64,000 nucleotides of DNA, taken from positions 35,901,109-35,965,108 of the forward strand of contig NC_087070.1 of NCBI RefSeq assembly GCF_963678635.1, given 5' to 3'. The translations under genes and the position numbers were made by a program. This stretch comes from Symsagittifera roscoffensis. Taxonomy: Eukaryota > Xenacoelomorpha > Acoela > Convolutidae. Below the pieces are notes generated by a model that was not told where the DNA came from, made no database searches, and worked only from the letters and a program-made list of their open reading frames with translations. Below are positions 35,561 through 47,689 of this stretch, in pieces (the first letter of the stretch is position 1; each line of letters begins with the position of its first letter).

Positions 35561-37637
35561 AGTTGATCAGAGGCACTCTAAGTAATGCAATTTTTGCATT
35601 ACTGGACCAAAAACTTTCAATTTTAATTTGCCCTTATGTGGGTTGAAATTTAGTGGAAAAAACACTCATCATTTTAAAAAACATTTTGAAATTATAATGA
35701 GTTTTGCTGCAAACGATATCAGATAATTCAAAAAGTGATCAAAATGTTTGTTTTACTTTGCACGAGCCAATTCCACGCTTAGTTCTCTCAAAAAATTTAT
35801 TGCAAAAAAGGCAATAAATTTCACATAGTGTAAATTTCATCACATTCCACGAAATGATGAAAAAATTAGCCAAATTTTGCGAAGCCATTTCAATGTTCTT
35901 CAAACTTTTTCAAAGTTTTTTAATACTTGTTTTCCTTGCTCTATAAGGATGTATGACGTTCCTTTGGGTTAACTGAAATTAAATGACAAAACAGCCTACA
36001 ATCCAAAGGGAATTTTTATTGCGCTGTCGGGATAAGAAAAGTCTGAATGACTGATTGCTCCACAAATTAGATTTCTTGATAAACTCACGATCGCAAGGCT
36101 AAAGATCGCAAAGCTTAAAAATGATAACATTTAAAAGCTCGTTCCAGAGCATAGCATGTGACTCTTTTTCAAAATTCTTACGGTTTCAAAAGAGCTTCAA
36201 GAGTTGTTCGTACTTCAATAGCATGAAGAGGCTAAGCTATTTGTTTCAGATACAAAATAATATCAACAGCACTTATCGAGGACGGATTTGTCTAAGAAAA
36301 ATAACTCATTGAACGTTTTTGAAAAACTTTTTTTTGATTTTTTTTCTATCTGCTCACGTGATAAAGTTAAGGATATTAGACCATTATATGGAGATAACTG
36401 CTTCTCTAGTATTTATAAAAATAGTAACTTTACAATTCTGCAATTAAATCCGTTTGTTTTGCTCCTACTGTTTTGGGTGGTTTCCTAATTATTAACCAAA
36501 TGAACCAAATGCCCAATTATGTCAGATGGATCCCAAAAATGAAGAAAGTATCCCAAAAATGAACAAAATTGCATTTTTAAATTGGCATTTTTAAACGAAA
36601 ATCAATTATATGACTAGTATCAATTATGCGACGAAACTACGAGTGTTTGACGAAAATCAATAATGATTGAAACCGTTTCACAGGGATAGAATATCGTATT
36701 TGAACCAAATCAGTAGCTTCATCTAGAACCAATATCAGTTTCTATTATAAAAATCAATTAAACTGTTTTGAAATTAAAATACAATCAGTGGGTCAAATTC
36801 GTTTTGTTGAAAAATCAACAAAATCTTTCGAAATTAATCAAATTTTTTAAAAATCAAGTAGCCCTAGCTCTTTTTTGTTAAACTCTCTCATGCTTGCCAG
36901 GCTCGTCTGTGCGTTTTAGACTTATCTCTCCTTGAACAGTAAAATTGTCCTTTAAAATTGGTGTTACAATTAAATTTTCAGGTGAAGTTGACTACTTTAG
37001 TAAACAAATTGATGTATGTGGGTGTGGTTTTGGTCCCTATAACGAGTTGTTTTATGATAAATCACTTAACTTTCGTTTACCTTAGAAACACTTCATGCAA
37101 AGCTTAATTTTAATGGTTCGTTGGTTTTTGCCACAAAAGAAATCAAACTTGCCCAATCTTTCTTTTTCTGTCACCACACTCCAGACTCAAATTTTTGCGT
37201 GTTAACACTATTGCGGCCGAAATTGGTCAAGTGGAGGTTGACCTGAAGCTAAAGGTCAAGTTAGAGCGCGTCCTTGTCCATTATCAGTGTCATGGCATCT
37301 TAGCAACTACACAATCTGAAAACCTCGAAACAAACTTTCTCATGTTATTTTAACTTGAGAGATTATATTTAAGCTAATTGCACTCAAAAAGAGTTGCTAA
37401 GAAGTTTTTTTAGCAGTTTGGTTGAAAGGAAAATATGACTACACTCATACATTTATCGAACAAACGAGAACAGTGTAAATTGGAATTTCATCAGAATGCT
37501 CGAAACCTACTGATTGAAATCATATTCAGCAGTAAAAAAAAACTCGGAGCATGATTAAACGAAGAGTGGCAACTAGAAATCATAAAAAGGAAAATTTGAT
37601 TTTTTTAACGAAAAAAGTAGTAAAATGAGACTCATTA
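35561..37637. other. No feature recognised (2.1 kb)
   Basis: Slightly GC-richer at 37.19-37.31 kb but no gene or repeat partner found. Confidence 0.45.
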
Positions 37638-38106
37638 CGAGACCAAACTGTGCATTTTGTGAATTGTAAGCGGATTCCGCGACATGTCAAAATCTGATTT
37701 GTTGCGGAATCCGCAACATTGTTAGTTTTCTTTGATCTTTTTTTGCTGTTTTGGATTCCACAAACAAATAGCTAAAACACTCTATTGCTCAAAATCGCTC
37801 CAAAAACAGGCAACTAGGAAACCGCAACAAAATTTGCGGAATCTGCAACACATTTTGCGGAATCTGGAACAGTTTGTGCAATCCACAAATAAATATTTAT
37901 ATATATCTTTAGTAAATTTAAGCTGTCGTGGAATCCGCAACTGTAAGTGGAATCCACGAACTGCAAGCGGACTCCGCAAATGGTAAGCATAATCCGCATA
38001 AATTTGCGGAACCCACGTACAAGTGGGGAATCCGCTTACAGTTGCGGAATCCAGAACAACTAGCTATATTCGCTTGTTGCGGAATCCAGAGGCATGCGCA
38101 GTTTTT
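37638..38106 (-). repeat. Palindromic-iteron element, copy 3
   Basis: Reverse orientation: ACGAGACCAAACTGTGCATT at its left edge is the complement of the right end of copy 1. It contains the 17-bp perfect palindrome GTTGCGGAATCCGCAAC (37701-37717) and another at 37670-37680. At least eight more near-palindromes occur through 38085. Confidence 0.7.
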
Positions 38107-39191
38107 TTGAAAATTTTGTGTCTACATTTTTTGGTCTGCATATTTGAACGTTTTGAGCTCTGCTGAAGCCGTAGATTGACCTCATAGAGAAATGATTTAT
38201 GCGACATGCCGTTTTAGGAAAAATTTGCCGTAGTTAAACCCAATTTTTGAAAAGATTTCACCAAAAATGTTGTTTGGTTTGGCATTAGTTGCGCCCTTTC
38301 TCAAAATGTCTGTTAATAAACTGTGCCGAAAAAAAAAGAATTATTTGCAAAGTTTTGATTAAAAAGATTGCAAGGTGTTGCTTCCCCTCGGTACACTATT
38401 CAGGTATAGTAGGTTTCATATTGGCCGAAAAATCTCAAATTATTTCAGATTTATTTTAATAATTTACATTTATGATTTATCTTGTATGTATCGTCTTAAT
38501 ATCCCAATTGATAAAAAAAACCAAATTTTGTCTTACTTTCCAATATACTAATACGTCTGTATCTTCATTTCTCTCTTAATTTTCTAGGTATTTTCTCTTA
38601 TAGAGAGTTTTACGGAACTCGTAAAAAAACTGAACAAAAAATCTTGTAAAAAAACTGAACAAGATTGGAATCAAAAACTTCTGCCGTTTCAAAATGGCTT
38701 TTTATAAATCAACACAAATAAAAAGGAGCCTACTTATCCGGCTAATTTAAATCACCACTGTGCTAAGCAAAACGAAAAAATGCTGGAATGTTTTTTTAAA
38801 CTTCAGACACTTTTCATCGCTGCTGCTAATTTTTTAACCGAAACTCTATGGAAAGTTAAAACAAATTATTTGAAATTTATTTTGCCTAGAAATTGTTGCT
38901 CGAAATACTTTTGTATAATGAGTGCAAGCGCTAAGTTGCCTCTAACCTCCGCTTTCATTTCGAATATTTACATTTTATATTGTTCTTTATTCCCTAAGGA
39001 TTCAAGTAACCTATTTGAGGCAGTGCTTAGAATTAGCATTCATGGCATGTAAATAAAAGAAAGGTAAAAGACGGGTTACCAATTGAAAGGTTTGGAAATT
39101 TAATTAAAAATGGTGACACTTTTCGTGATTTGGACTTAGTAAATTGTTGAAAAAAAACTAAGCCTATTAACCCGAGTCGAGGTGTTCAGTT
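38107..39191. other. No feature recognised
   Basis: AT-rich intron sequence with chance frames only. Confidence 0.45.
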
Positions 39192-39650
39192 CAGGGGCGG
39201 ATCTAAGAATTTCTCGAGGAGGGGGGCTTGTTTTCAAAAATTTTTCGAAAATGTTGTCGACTTTTTTAGGCGAACCAAATTGATTTTCCGAGCTCTCCCA
39301 AAGCACTAACAATACGCAATTTGACCAAATTTTCTGCGCCGCAGGCAAATTTTTGAAAAAAAAAAAGTTTTGGGCACTTTTTGGAAAATTTGACCAAAAA
39401 ATTGCGTTTTTTCGGCGTGCGCTCCCCTCAAAACACACACAAAAAACTTTTTTTGGTCAAATTTGCTGCGCCTCAGACAAAAAACAAAAATTTGAAGAAC
39501 GCACGCTCCCCCCTCATAATAATTATATATTGACGCCGAAGGCGCCTTAAAAAATTTATAGGGTCTGTCACCAAAAATGGATATCTCAAAATAGTACAAA
39601 GGGTGACCCTTTGGGTCGGCATGGGGTCAAATCCTTGAAAAAAAAATGAG
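39192..39650 (+). mobile_element. hAT-like MITE with internal duplication
   Basis: It begins CAGGGGCGGATCTAAGAAT and keeps the family order. The CTGCGCC-GCAGGCAAA to GGCGTGCGCTCCCC portion is present twice. The right end is lost after GGGGTCAAATCC. Confidence 0.65.
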
Positions 39651-39790
39651 ATTGCGGTTTAATATCTAATTTGGGCGATGGTTTGAGTGCCAGCAAAACA
39701 GTGAGTACAAAAAAAAGTCGGTAAGTGCTCGCGCTTTCTTTGAAAAAAATTATCAAACGTGCGAGTGAATTTCTATGCTTAGTTCATATA

Positions 39791-40263
39791 CAGGGGCTCA
39801 ACATGGATTTTCCCGAGGGGGAGGGGTTAATTTTCTAAATTTTTCGAAGTTTTTGTTGACCTTTTTTAACGTCGACCAAATTGATTTTCCAGAGGGCTCC
39901 CAGAACACTATCAAGACCCTCTTTCGACAAAAAATTTGGACCGCAAACAAATTTTTGATCAAACAGGTCAGAAAATCTCTTTTTGGGCATTTTTTGGAAA
40001 GTTCTCCCCAAAATTTCGTTTTTTTTTCGGGCACCCCTTCAAAATTAGTACATATTGGCTCCAAAGGCGCCTTGGAAAACATTTAGGGTTGGCGGGTCTA
40101 AAATGGATGCAAAAAATAATACCAAATGGCGAACCTTTGGTGGTGAGGGGTTCGAATCCGTGAGGTTACGAGTCCATCACCAACCAAACGAGTCCATTTT
40201 CCCTTTATGGTTACGAGTCCATCACCAACCAAAGGGTCCTAAGCCCCCCTAAATCAACCCCTA
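39791..40263 (+). mobile_element. hAT-like MITE, older copy
   Basis: It starts CAGGGGCTCAACATGG and ends CTAAATCAACCCCTA. A short stretch near its right end (GGTTACGAGTCCATCACC) is repeated. The flanks TTCATATA and TTTATGTG could be a decayed 8-bp target duplication. It lies 140 bp from another copy. Confidence 0.6.
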
Positions 40264-41484
40264 TTTATGTGCCTTCATTTGCGCTAGCTTAAACAACAAA
40301 AATGCGGATATTGGCTTTCAACTCACTATAATTAATAGCCCAAAAATTTCATAATTTTTTTTCAATTTCTTTTGTTAATTTTTGTTATTGAAAAAATCAT
40401 TCACTAACAATGTGTGACTAAAGATAATTTTACTCACTTTTGAGAATTTTTTAATGGTAATCATAGTCAAATACAAAATAAGGTTTTCAATTTGACATGT
40501 TTGTATGACAGATTCCATATACTTCATGTTTCTTTTACTCTAAAAGATTTTGTTCAACTTTTTTACACCCTAGTCCTAGAACAAATTTTTCTAAACTTTT
40601 GTTCAACATAGTTTTGTCGGTAATCACGAATTTTTAAAAAAAGAGCCTAAAAATGGTTATCAAGCCAGATCAAAAGTGTAGTATGACAAAAGAGGATAAA
40701 ACTCAAGACCACGTGGATATATTAAAAATAGGGAATATGAAACTTGTTCACTAGTGCTTTTATTGTTTCACCATCAGAAAAAAACATAATACAAGGAGGC
40801 TTAATTAGGTAGAAAATTTTTGTTTTTTGGTGGATAAAAAGATTAATCTTTTGAAACTTTTGTTTCAACCAAATTGCCATATAATAAGGATATTACATTT
40901 CTCACACATGAGTAAAGTGGCATTCAAGATCTTTTTTGTCGAAAGAAAAATGTTAAAATAGGCAAAAAAGCTGGAAAAGGTGCCGCCTAAAGTTTTTCTG
41001 ATAGTCATAAACGTTTGTTGGGATCAATACTTTATATGATTAAGTTTTCTTCTTTGCAAAATCAATATTTGCAAGTAAACTGAGAAGAGTGGGTCTAGTA
41101 ACTATAAAGCTTAATTATTGAAAACTTGTACTAGAAGAGTAAAACGGCTTAAAATTGATTATCTTGAAGTTCTGCTCAAATGCAGATTTTTTTTAAAAAG
41201 TGGCAATTTGCTCTCGTCAAGCGAAGCTCTTTTTGCTTCTACTGTATTTTTTTTTGAAGTCAAAATTTTTAAACCATTTGTAAATATTTGAAGATTTTTT
41301 AAAAATGTTTACTGCACAAAGAAAACCTTGTACAAAACAGTCATCTTCACAGACACTTTGCATGCCTAACAAATGCTGTTGAATTTGTAAAAAGCATAGT
41401 CGGATTGAAAACTAACTGGGAAGGTTTTAAGGTTAAAGCAAAAGCTCAAAAAAATTTCTAGTTTTAAATTTATATAAAACGAAT
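40264..41484. other. No feature recognised
   Basis: AT-rich intron sequence. Confidence 0.45.
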
Positions 41485-41560
41485 CAAGACCGCTCGTACC
41501 AGGAGACAAAGCCTTGATTAATCTCGATGTCTTTTATTTATAAAAACTGATTTTACCAAA
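41485..41560 (-). mobile_element. Helentron-like family A, end fragment
   Basis: Only the hairpin end is recognisable (CAAGACCGCTCGTACCAGG, then ACAAAGCCTTGATTAATC). The rest is lost or too diverged. Confidence 0.4.
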
Positions 41561-41746
41561 AAAAAATTGAAAATGAGCAAAACAGTTGATGTGATTTTTT
41601 TTTCACATAATTGTTTTTTTTTTTTTTTTCATTTTAATTTCTGTTTTTATCCACAAATTCTACGCAATATTTAAAGTGATTTATTTTGCATCTGTAACTT
41701 TATAACAATAGTAAACTGCGTTTGCCACAAATCAAATGAAATAAAA

Positions 41747-42237
41747 CAACACTACTCGTATGTCAGGGCAAAGCCCTGAATGTTCCGACTGTTAAGGTCA
41801 ATTGAATTCTCTTTTGGTCGAATATTTGACAATATAATTGCGAAAAAAAAAATAGTTTTTTTTTCATTTTTTCTTAATTTATCCCCAACTCGCTATGCAA
41901 AATATTAATGGTGTGTGTTTAGCGTCTCGTATTCTCATAAAGGGATTAAATTGCCTCAATTCAATTTCGAACGCTTTAATTTGCTTTTACGCGTGTTATA
42001 AGTACGCAAAAATTTTAAGTTTTAATTATCCCATATCGGCCAAATTAGCAATTATCAAACGCTCGTAGCTTTACAAAAATTGATCATCGTTGAAATATGT
42101 TTTTCTTATAATTTGAGCTTAAGATATCACTATCTCTCAGATGGTATCAAAAAAGTTCCGTCAAAACGCTTTGTTCACCAGTCGAAAATTGTTAACAAGT
42201 CGAAAAACTACACCAAGTCTTCTTCCAACGTCGAAAC
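41747..42237 (-). mobile_element. Helentron-like family A variant copy
   Basis: It begins CAACACTACTCGTATGTCAG with a perfect hairpin (TCAGGGCAAAGCCCTGA). It has the interior blocks GCCTCAATTCAATTTCGAACG and ATTATCCCATATCGGCC, and ends TTCCAACGTCGAAAC. It is 491 bp and diverged from the main subfamily. Confidence 0.65.
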
Positions 42238-42728
42238 AATAATTTACCGCTGAATTTTTAGTATGACGTTGGAAATTAGTCGAAAGTTTCAAGTACTTCA
42301 AAACTTTGGTCATTTGAATTTTTAACACAATTTTATTTACAAATAATGTAAGTAATCATGCATGACATTACTTCGAAGTAAGCTAGTGCTTTAAATATGT
42401 GAACTCTAATAGCTGTGCTAGGCTTTCTAGCAACAAAATAGGAAGCAACCAATCATGTAACTTAATTCCGTTGGTGGAAAAAGAGATGCATTGATTCTTT
42501 TAACTCAAAAGATCTTGGTCAAAGTAGTACCAAATTCAATGCTCTACAATTTTAAAACCAATACTCGCAGGTGATTTCTTTCAATTTTAGGTCAGGCCAA
42601 TATCTTTCAGATGACAACAAATGACCCATTAAAACTCAAAATTGAGTGAAAAAAAAACACCATCTTTTGTCATTTTTTTGTCATTTTCTTCGACTGTCGG
42701 GCAAATAAAGAGATGATCAAAGTCCTCA
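42238..42728. other. No feature recognised
   Basis: AT-rich sequence just left of the tandem duplication. Confidence 0.45.
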
Positions 42729-43874
42729 AATGGAAAAAAATGTGGACAAAGATGAAAATGCATCTTAAGTAGGAATGTTTTTGTAGTTTCACGACACCGA
42801 CATTTTTCCGTAACTTTCTCTCAAACGAGTAGCAGTCGCTGATCTTTTTTGGTTGCCACTGCTACAATTTTAAGCCCAAAATATTTTATTATTGTTGCGA
42901 CAACTGAAAATGGGAGGAACTTTGTACTCGGATGTTTTAGTTGTTTATCTTTTTGTTTTCTACGCCTGTATCAAGTACCACAAAAAATCATCGTACTGGG
43001 TTGAGTGATATATTGTATTAAAGCCCTTTTAATCGTAATTTGAACGATATTAAAAAATTTCCAAAAAATTTTCAGTGTCAAGAAAAACCGGTTTAAAACT
43101 TTTGATTTTTCGTCTTAATTCGAGCAAACAAAGCATGCGAGCAGGTTTACAACAGCTGAGTTATGTCTAATTTAAGACCTTACTACCTCATTTTAAGCAA
43201 GTAAAACTAGTTTTTGTTAGGTTCATTTTGAGAACTAAAAATTTCAAAAAAAAAATTTTGTATTTTTTTTTTAGTTTTTCTAGTCATTTTTCTACAAAAT
43301 TTTTGTCCAATTTGCCCATATTACTATGAGTTTTATGACTGCTTTTTGGACTTCTAAAATGTCTAAATTATATTTTTACGTCAGATCCTTTTATCACACC
43401 AAGCAGAAAAACTACACTAATTTGGAAAAAAAATTCTAAACCGTAGTTTTCTAGAGACTATGATCGGAACATTCTGTGATACTTGCACAGTAACCGGCTA
43501 TCCTTGTTGACATTTGGAAATCGTTTCCAAAAAATATTTGCAGCATGATCACGACTGTAAAGACTTCAAGATGATTTATTACTCAATTTCGTAGAGCTTT
43601 TTGTTTTTGCAACTTCATTTACCAGACAATAATTGACAGAATTAGGATTGAAAATTGTTAGTTTGTTATTTTTAAACCATTTTAATCTTTGTACGATTTA
43701 TTTATGCTCAATTATAAGTTTTCTTAAATTATTATTCATTTTAAGCTCGCGTCCTCCTCCCTTGCTTCCAAGCATCTCCAAAAGCATCTTTTCTTTTTGG
43801 AACACTGATATTCAGATTTGACCTTGTTTGCACAAATCAAAAATACATAACTTACTCCGTTCCCCTTAAAAGAC
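42729..43874 (+). repeat. 1.15-kb tandem duplication, unit 1
   Basis: First of two head-to-tail units. It runs from the stretch before GTGGACAAAGATGAAAATGC to CCCCTTAAAAGACA and includes a Helentron-like family B element. The next unit starts immediately. Confidence 0.85.
42894..43506 (+). mobile_element. Helentron-like family B copy in tandem unit 1
   Basis: It starts GTTGCGACAACTGAAAATGG and ends with CGGAACATTCTGTGATACTT, the hairpin, and GGCTATCCTTG, flanked by T on both sides. It is 613 bp and lies wholly inside the first unit of the 1.15-kb tandem duplication. Confidence 0.72.
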
Positions 43875-45019
43875 ATGGACAAAAAGTGGACAAAGATGAA
43901 AATGCATCTTAAGTAGGAAGATTTTTGGTAGTTTCATGACACCGCCTTTTCCGTAACTTTCTCTCAAACGAGTAGCAGTCGCTGATCTTTTTTGGTTGCC
44001 ACTGCTACAATTTTCAGCCCAAAATATTTTATTATTGTTGCGACAACTGAAAATGGGAGGAACTTTGTACTCGGATGTTTTAGTTGTTTATCTTTTTGTA
44101 TTTCACGCCTGTATCAAGTACCACAAAAAATCATCGTACTGGGTTGAGTGATATATTGTATTAAAGCCCTTTCAATCGTAATTTGAACGACATTAAAAAT
44201 TTTCCAAAAAATTTTCAGTGTCAAGAAAAACCGGTTTAAAACTTTTGATTTTTCGTCTTAATTCGAGCAAATAAAGCATGCAAGCAGGTTTACAACAGCT
44301 GAGTTATGTCTAATTTAAGACCTTACTACCTCATTTTAAGCAAGTAAAACTAGTTTTTGTTAGGTTCATTTTGAGAACTAAAAATTTCAAAAAAAAATTT
44401 TGTATTTTTTTATAGTTTTTCTAGTCATTTTTCTACAAAATTTTTGTCCAATTTGCCCATTTTACTATGACTTTTATGACTGCTTTTTGGACTTCTAAAT
44501 TGTTTATATTTTTACGTCAGATCCTTTTATCACACCAAACAGAAAAACTACACTAATTTGGAAAAAAATTCTAAACCGTAGTTTTCTAGAGACTATGGTC
44601 GGAACATTCTGTGATACTTGCACAGTAACCGGCTATCCTTGTTGACATTTGGAAATCGTTTCCAAAAAATATTTGCAGCATGATCACGACTGTAAAGACT
44701 TCAAGATGATTTATTACTCAATTTCGTAGAGCTTTTTGTTTTTGCAACTTCATTTACCAGACAATAATCGACAGAATTAGGATTGAAAATTGTTAGTTTG
44801 TTATTTTTAAACCATTTTAATCTTTGTACGATTTAATTATGCTCAATTATAAGTTTTTAAAAATAATTTTTCATTTTAAGCTCGTCTCCTCCTCCCTTGC
44901 TGCCAAGCATCTCCAAAAGCATCTTTTCATTTTGGAACACTGATATTCAGATTTGACCTTGTTTGCATATTTCGGACAAATCAAAAATACATAATTTATT
45001 CCGTTCCCCTTAAAAGACA
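43875..45019 (+). repeat. 1.15-kb tandem duplication, unit 2
   Basis: Second head-to-tail unit, nearly identical to unit 1. It has scattered substitutions and small indels, for example an 8-bp-scale difference before ACAAATCAAAAATAC. The similarity suggests a recent duplication or an assembly duplication. Confidence 0.85.
44037..44641 (+). mobile_element. Helentron-like family B copy in tandem unit 2
   Basis: Duplicate of the 42894-43506 element, created by the tandem duplication rather than by a second transposition, since the flanks match as well. It keeps the GTCGGAACATTCTG block and the hairpin. Confidence 0.72.
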
Positions 45020-47487
45020 AATCTTGAAAACCGAAAACATGCTCGGCATCATTTAGAATTTAATAACCATAAACCGAACTTCTTAACAATTAACTTACGC
45101 GTGAAAAACTTATTCAAATGAAGCACTGACAGTTGAAGGGGGGGGGGGGAAGAAGTTGAAAAGGGCAATTTAGGAGACACTTCTATCAAAGTTGCCCTGA
45201 TTTCATACGTTTTCAGGTCAAATGCGCCTGAATTTATTGTCGTTTTATGCTTCTTTTCACAAAAGTCAACCGTCGAAACTGGATCAAATTTCCAACCCCA
45301 TGGCAATGTTGAACAAAATCTATCGCTTAATTGACCTTTGAAAGTTTTAGAAAGAACTTTGATGAACGATTTGTTTGTTTGTGTATCAGCTTTTCCGTTG
45401 GCCGACATACTGAGAAAAGTACAAGTTAAAATCAGGGCTAAACTAACAAAAATTGCTTTTAACAGAGCTAATGAGACTGTTTAGCAAACTGTAGTTTGAG
45501 AGTTTATGACGCATTGCTTATGCAAATAAATGATCGAGACTGATCTAGGGTTTTTTCAAGAATTTTCAAAAACTGTTGGATCGAAATCACCAAGAAAGTT
45601 TTCTGTTGAAACAAAACATGATTTCTCAAGAAACACTAAAACGGCGCAACTTACGCAATCTTTGCTGCAGTGCAAAGAATAGATTAATTGGTTTAGCCAA
45701 AATGCAGCTTTCAACCACTTTTTGGAAGGTTTCGGCCAAAAAATTGCGAAGGTCGAAAAATCGCTCCGTTCTTGAGAATAACTATTATATAAGTTGTGCC
45801 AAAAGCATTTCAAAGCCGTAAGTTACAAATTGTGTTCCAGTTTGTGTCGATCAACCTGAAAGCTGCTGTGATAATTTGAATTTTCTCCTGAGAAAACCGA
45901 AGTCAATAGAGTGTCTACAGGATTAAATTATATGCAAAAAAAAAACAGAAAACAGTAAATTTTTTAAAATCTAAAACATTTCCTCAGCATATAAAAGATC
46001 TTACCGATATAAAATTTTTAAATGCATGCGTTTTTACGAGTTGCTTAAAATAAATTTTAAAAAATAGGGTTTTTTGAAACTCATTTTCTAGATGATGACT
46101 GCAAATCGGTGCGCATTAAATTAAATCAAAAAAGGTTTCGCCCAAGTTAGTTTCTGGTCTCACTTTCAATACTAAGAGGTATCTAGTTTTTAATTATTTA
46201 ATCGTTTCCGAAGTTTGTTCTCAATTCAGTCCTCCTGAAGCAGTCAAACAATTTGAAAAGTCTATCAAAATATTAAGTTAAATGTCCGCTCATGTAATAG
46301 AGTTTGGTTGAATTGGCATTAAGAGTCAAAAAGTTTTTTCACCATCAAGTTTGGGGTATTTTCTGTTAATTGGCCCAAAACTGATATTTTTCATATTTTT
46401 GATCATAATACTTGAATTTGATTAGTTAAATCTGGATTCTCGAGGAAAACAGAAGCTCAAATTACACATTTTCATAATTTTGGGCCCGTAACAAAAAAAG
46501 GCACCAAATTTGTTCCAAGAATACTGCCAAGACACAACATTTCTCAAAGCAGCGTTAAAAATTCTAAATTTAACAACTTCAAAGTCTTAAATCCGGGCCA
46601 GTTTGCAAATTATTGACGCATATAATAGGACACACTTCTGTCAAAATGTCACGTGGCAGTATTTTTATTGATATTTTGAACTTTTCCCGGTGTATTGTTA
46701 AATCCCCTGTACGCTTATTGCAGGGGTTTAAATTCGGGTTTATAATCAGATAATCACCAAACTTTTGAAAATGTGGGAAATTTCCTGGTTTGGTGAAAAG
46801 TAAGAAAAAACTATTTGAGTGTCTCAGTTGAAAAGAATCAAGCTTCGAATTCATTGCTTCCCGATTAAGCACTTTACCTACAAAATTTGGGCTGAAAATA
46901 CAGTTTTTCTTGATGTCAAACTTTTCAAACCTTCTCTTATCTGTCAATCAATAACTTCGGTATCCAAAAGGGTCTAAGGCAAACATCACATATGGCAAAC
47001 ATCCGTCAAGCCAAGCTTCCGAACTTAAAAAATAATTTCGTAGAATTATATTATGACCATCGAGTATCCAAAACACGACATAATTCAATCAACCTAATCC
47101 AAGTTAGCCGACTCTCGGCTTAAAATTGTCAGTGGGCGCGCTACAAGCCGGCAATAACAGGCTGAAACTTTCATATGGAGTTCTACACTCACTTCACAAG
47201 CTCAAATGACATTGGCGCGACTGCGAAGCTCAGTATTAATTCGGCCAACACAGCAACTTTAAGCGAATGACGCAAATGGATCTCTACCCTATTTTTCAAA
47301 AAAAGTCGTATGTTTGCACAAGTAAAGCTGTTTTTTAGATGATTGTAACTTTTTTTGATTTTCGGATGTTTGACATATCGGATTTTTGCAAACTACCCTA
47401 CCCAAAAACGCTCCCAAAAACTTCGGTTCTTTCTCCTCTAAATTCCGTCACTGAAAAAAATCACAAATTAAACTTCCAGATGATAAA
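45020..47487. other. Unassigned 2.5 kb with two mid-size minus-strand frames
   Basis: Frames of 119 and 122 codons on the receptor strand (45049-45408, 46579-46947) have no motif I recognise. About one frame this long is expected by chance in the window. A GC-richer patch lies at 47.1-47.25 kb. Confidence 0.4.
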
Positions 47488-47650
47488 CTGAGATCCCTCA
47501 GCGATTCGACCCCCTCGCCAACCAAAGGGTCCCCCTTTGCTGTTATATCATGACATCCATTTTCGGCCGAGCAATCTTTCGGCGCCAATATATACTAGTT
47601 TGAAGAAGAGTGCGAGCCAAAAATAGTTTTTTTTTTGGTCAAAATTTTAA
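47488..47650 (-). mobile_element. hAT-like MITE fragment
   Basis: In reverse it carries the family blocks TTGGCGCCGAAAGATTGC and GGGGGACCCTTTGGTTGGC with GGGGTCGAATCGC. Both termini are missing. Confidence 0.5.
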
Positions 47651-47689
47651 AACGAAAGCTCAAATTTAGGATAAATTTAATCGTTCGTT

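Noticed and set aside
40141-40160. B-box-like GGTTCGAATCC, suggesting a tRNA
   Set aside because: It is part of the hAT-like MITE consensus (GGGTCGAATCCCTGA) and has no A box or stem structure.
45049-45408. 119-codon frame on the receptor strand
   Set aside because: No recognisable motif. With this base composition about one frame this long is expected by chance in 64 kb, and codon use looks unselected.
46579-46947. 122-codon frame on the receptor strand
   Set aside because: Same reasoning: no motif, no splice context that joins it to the receptor, length within chance.
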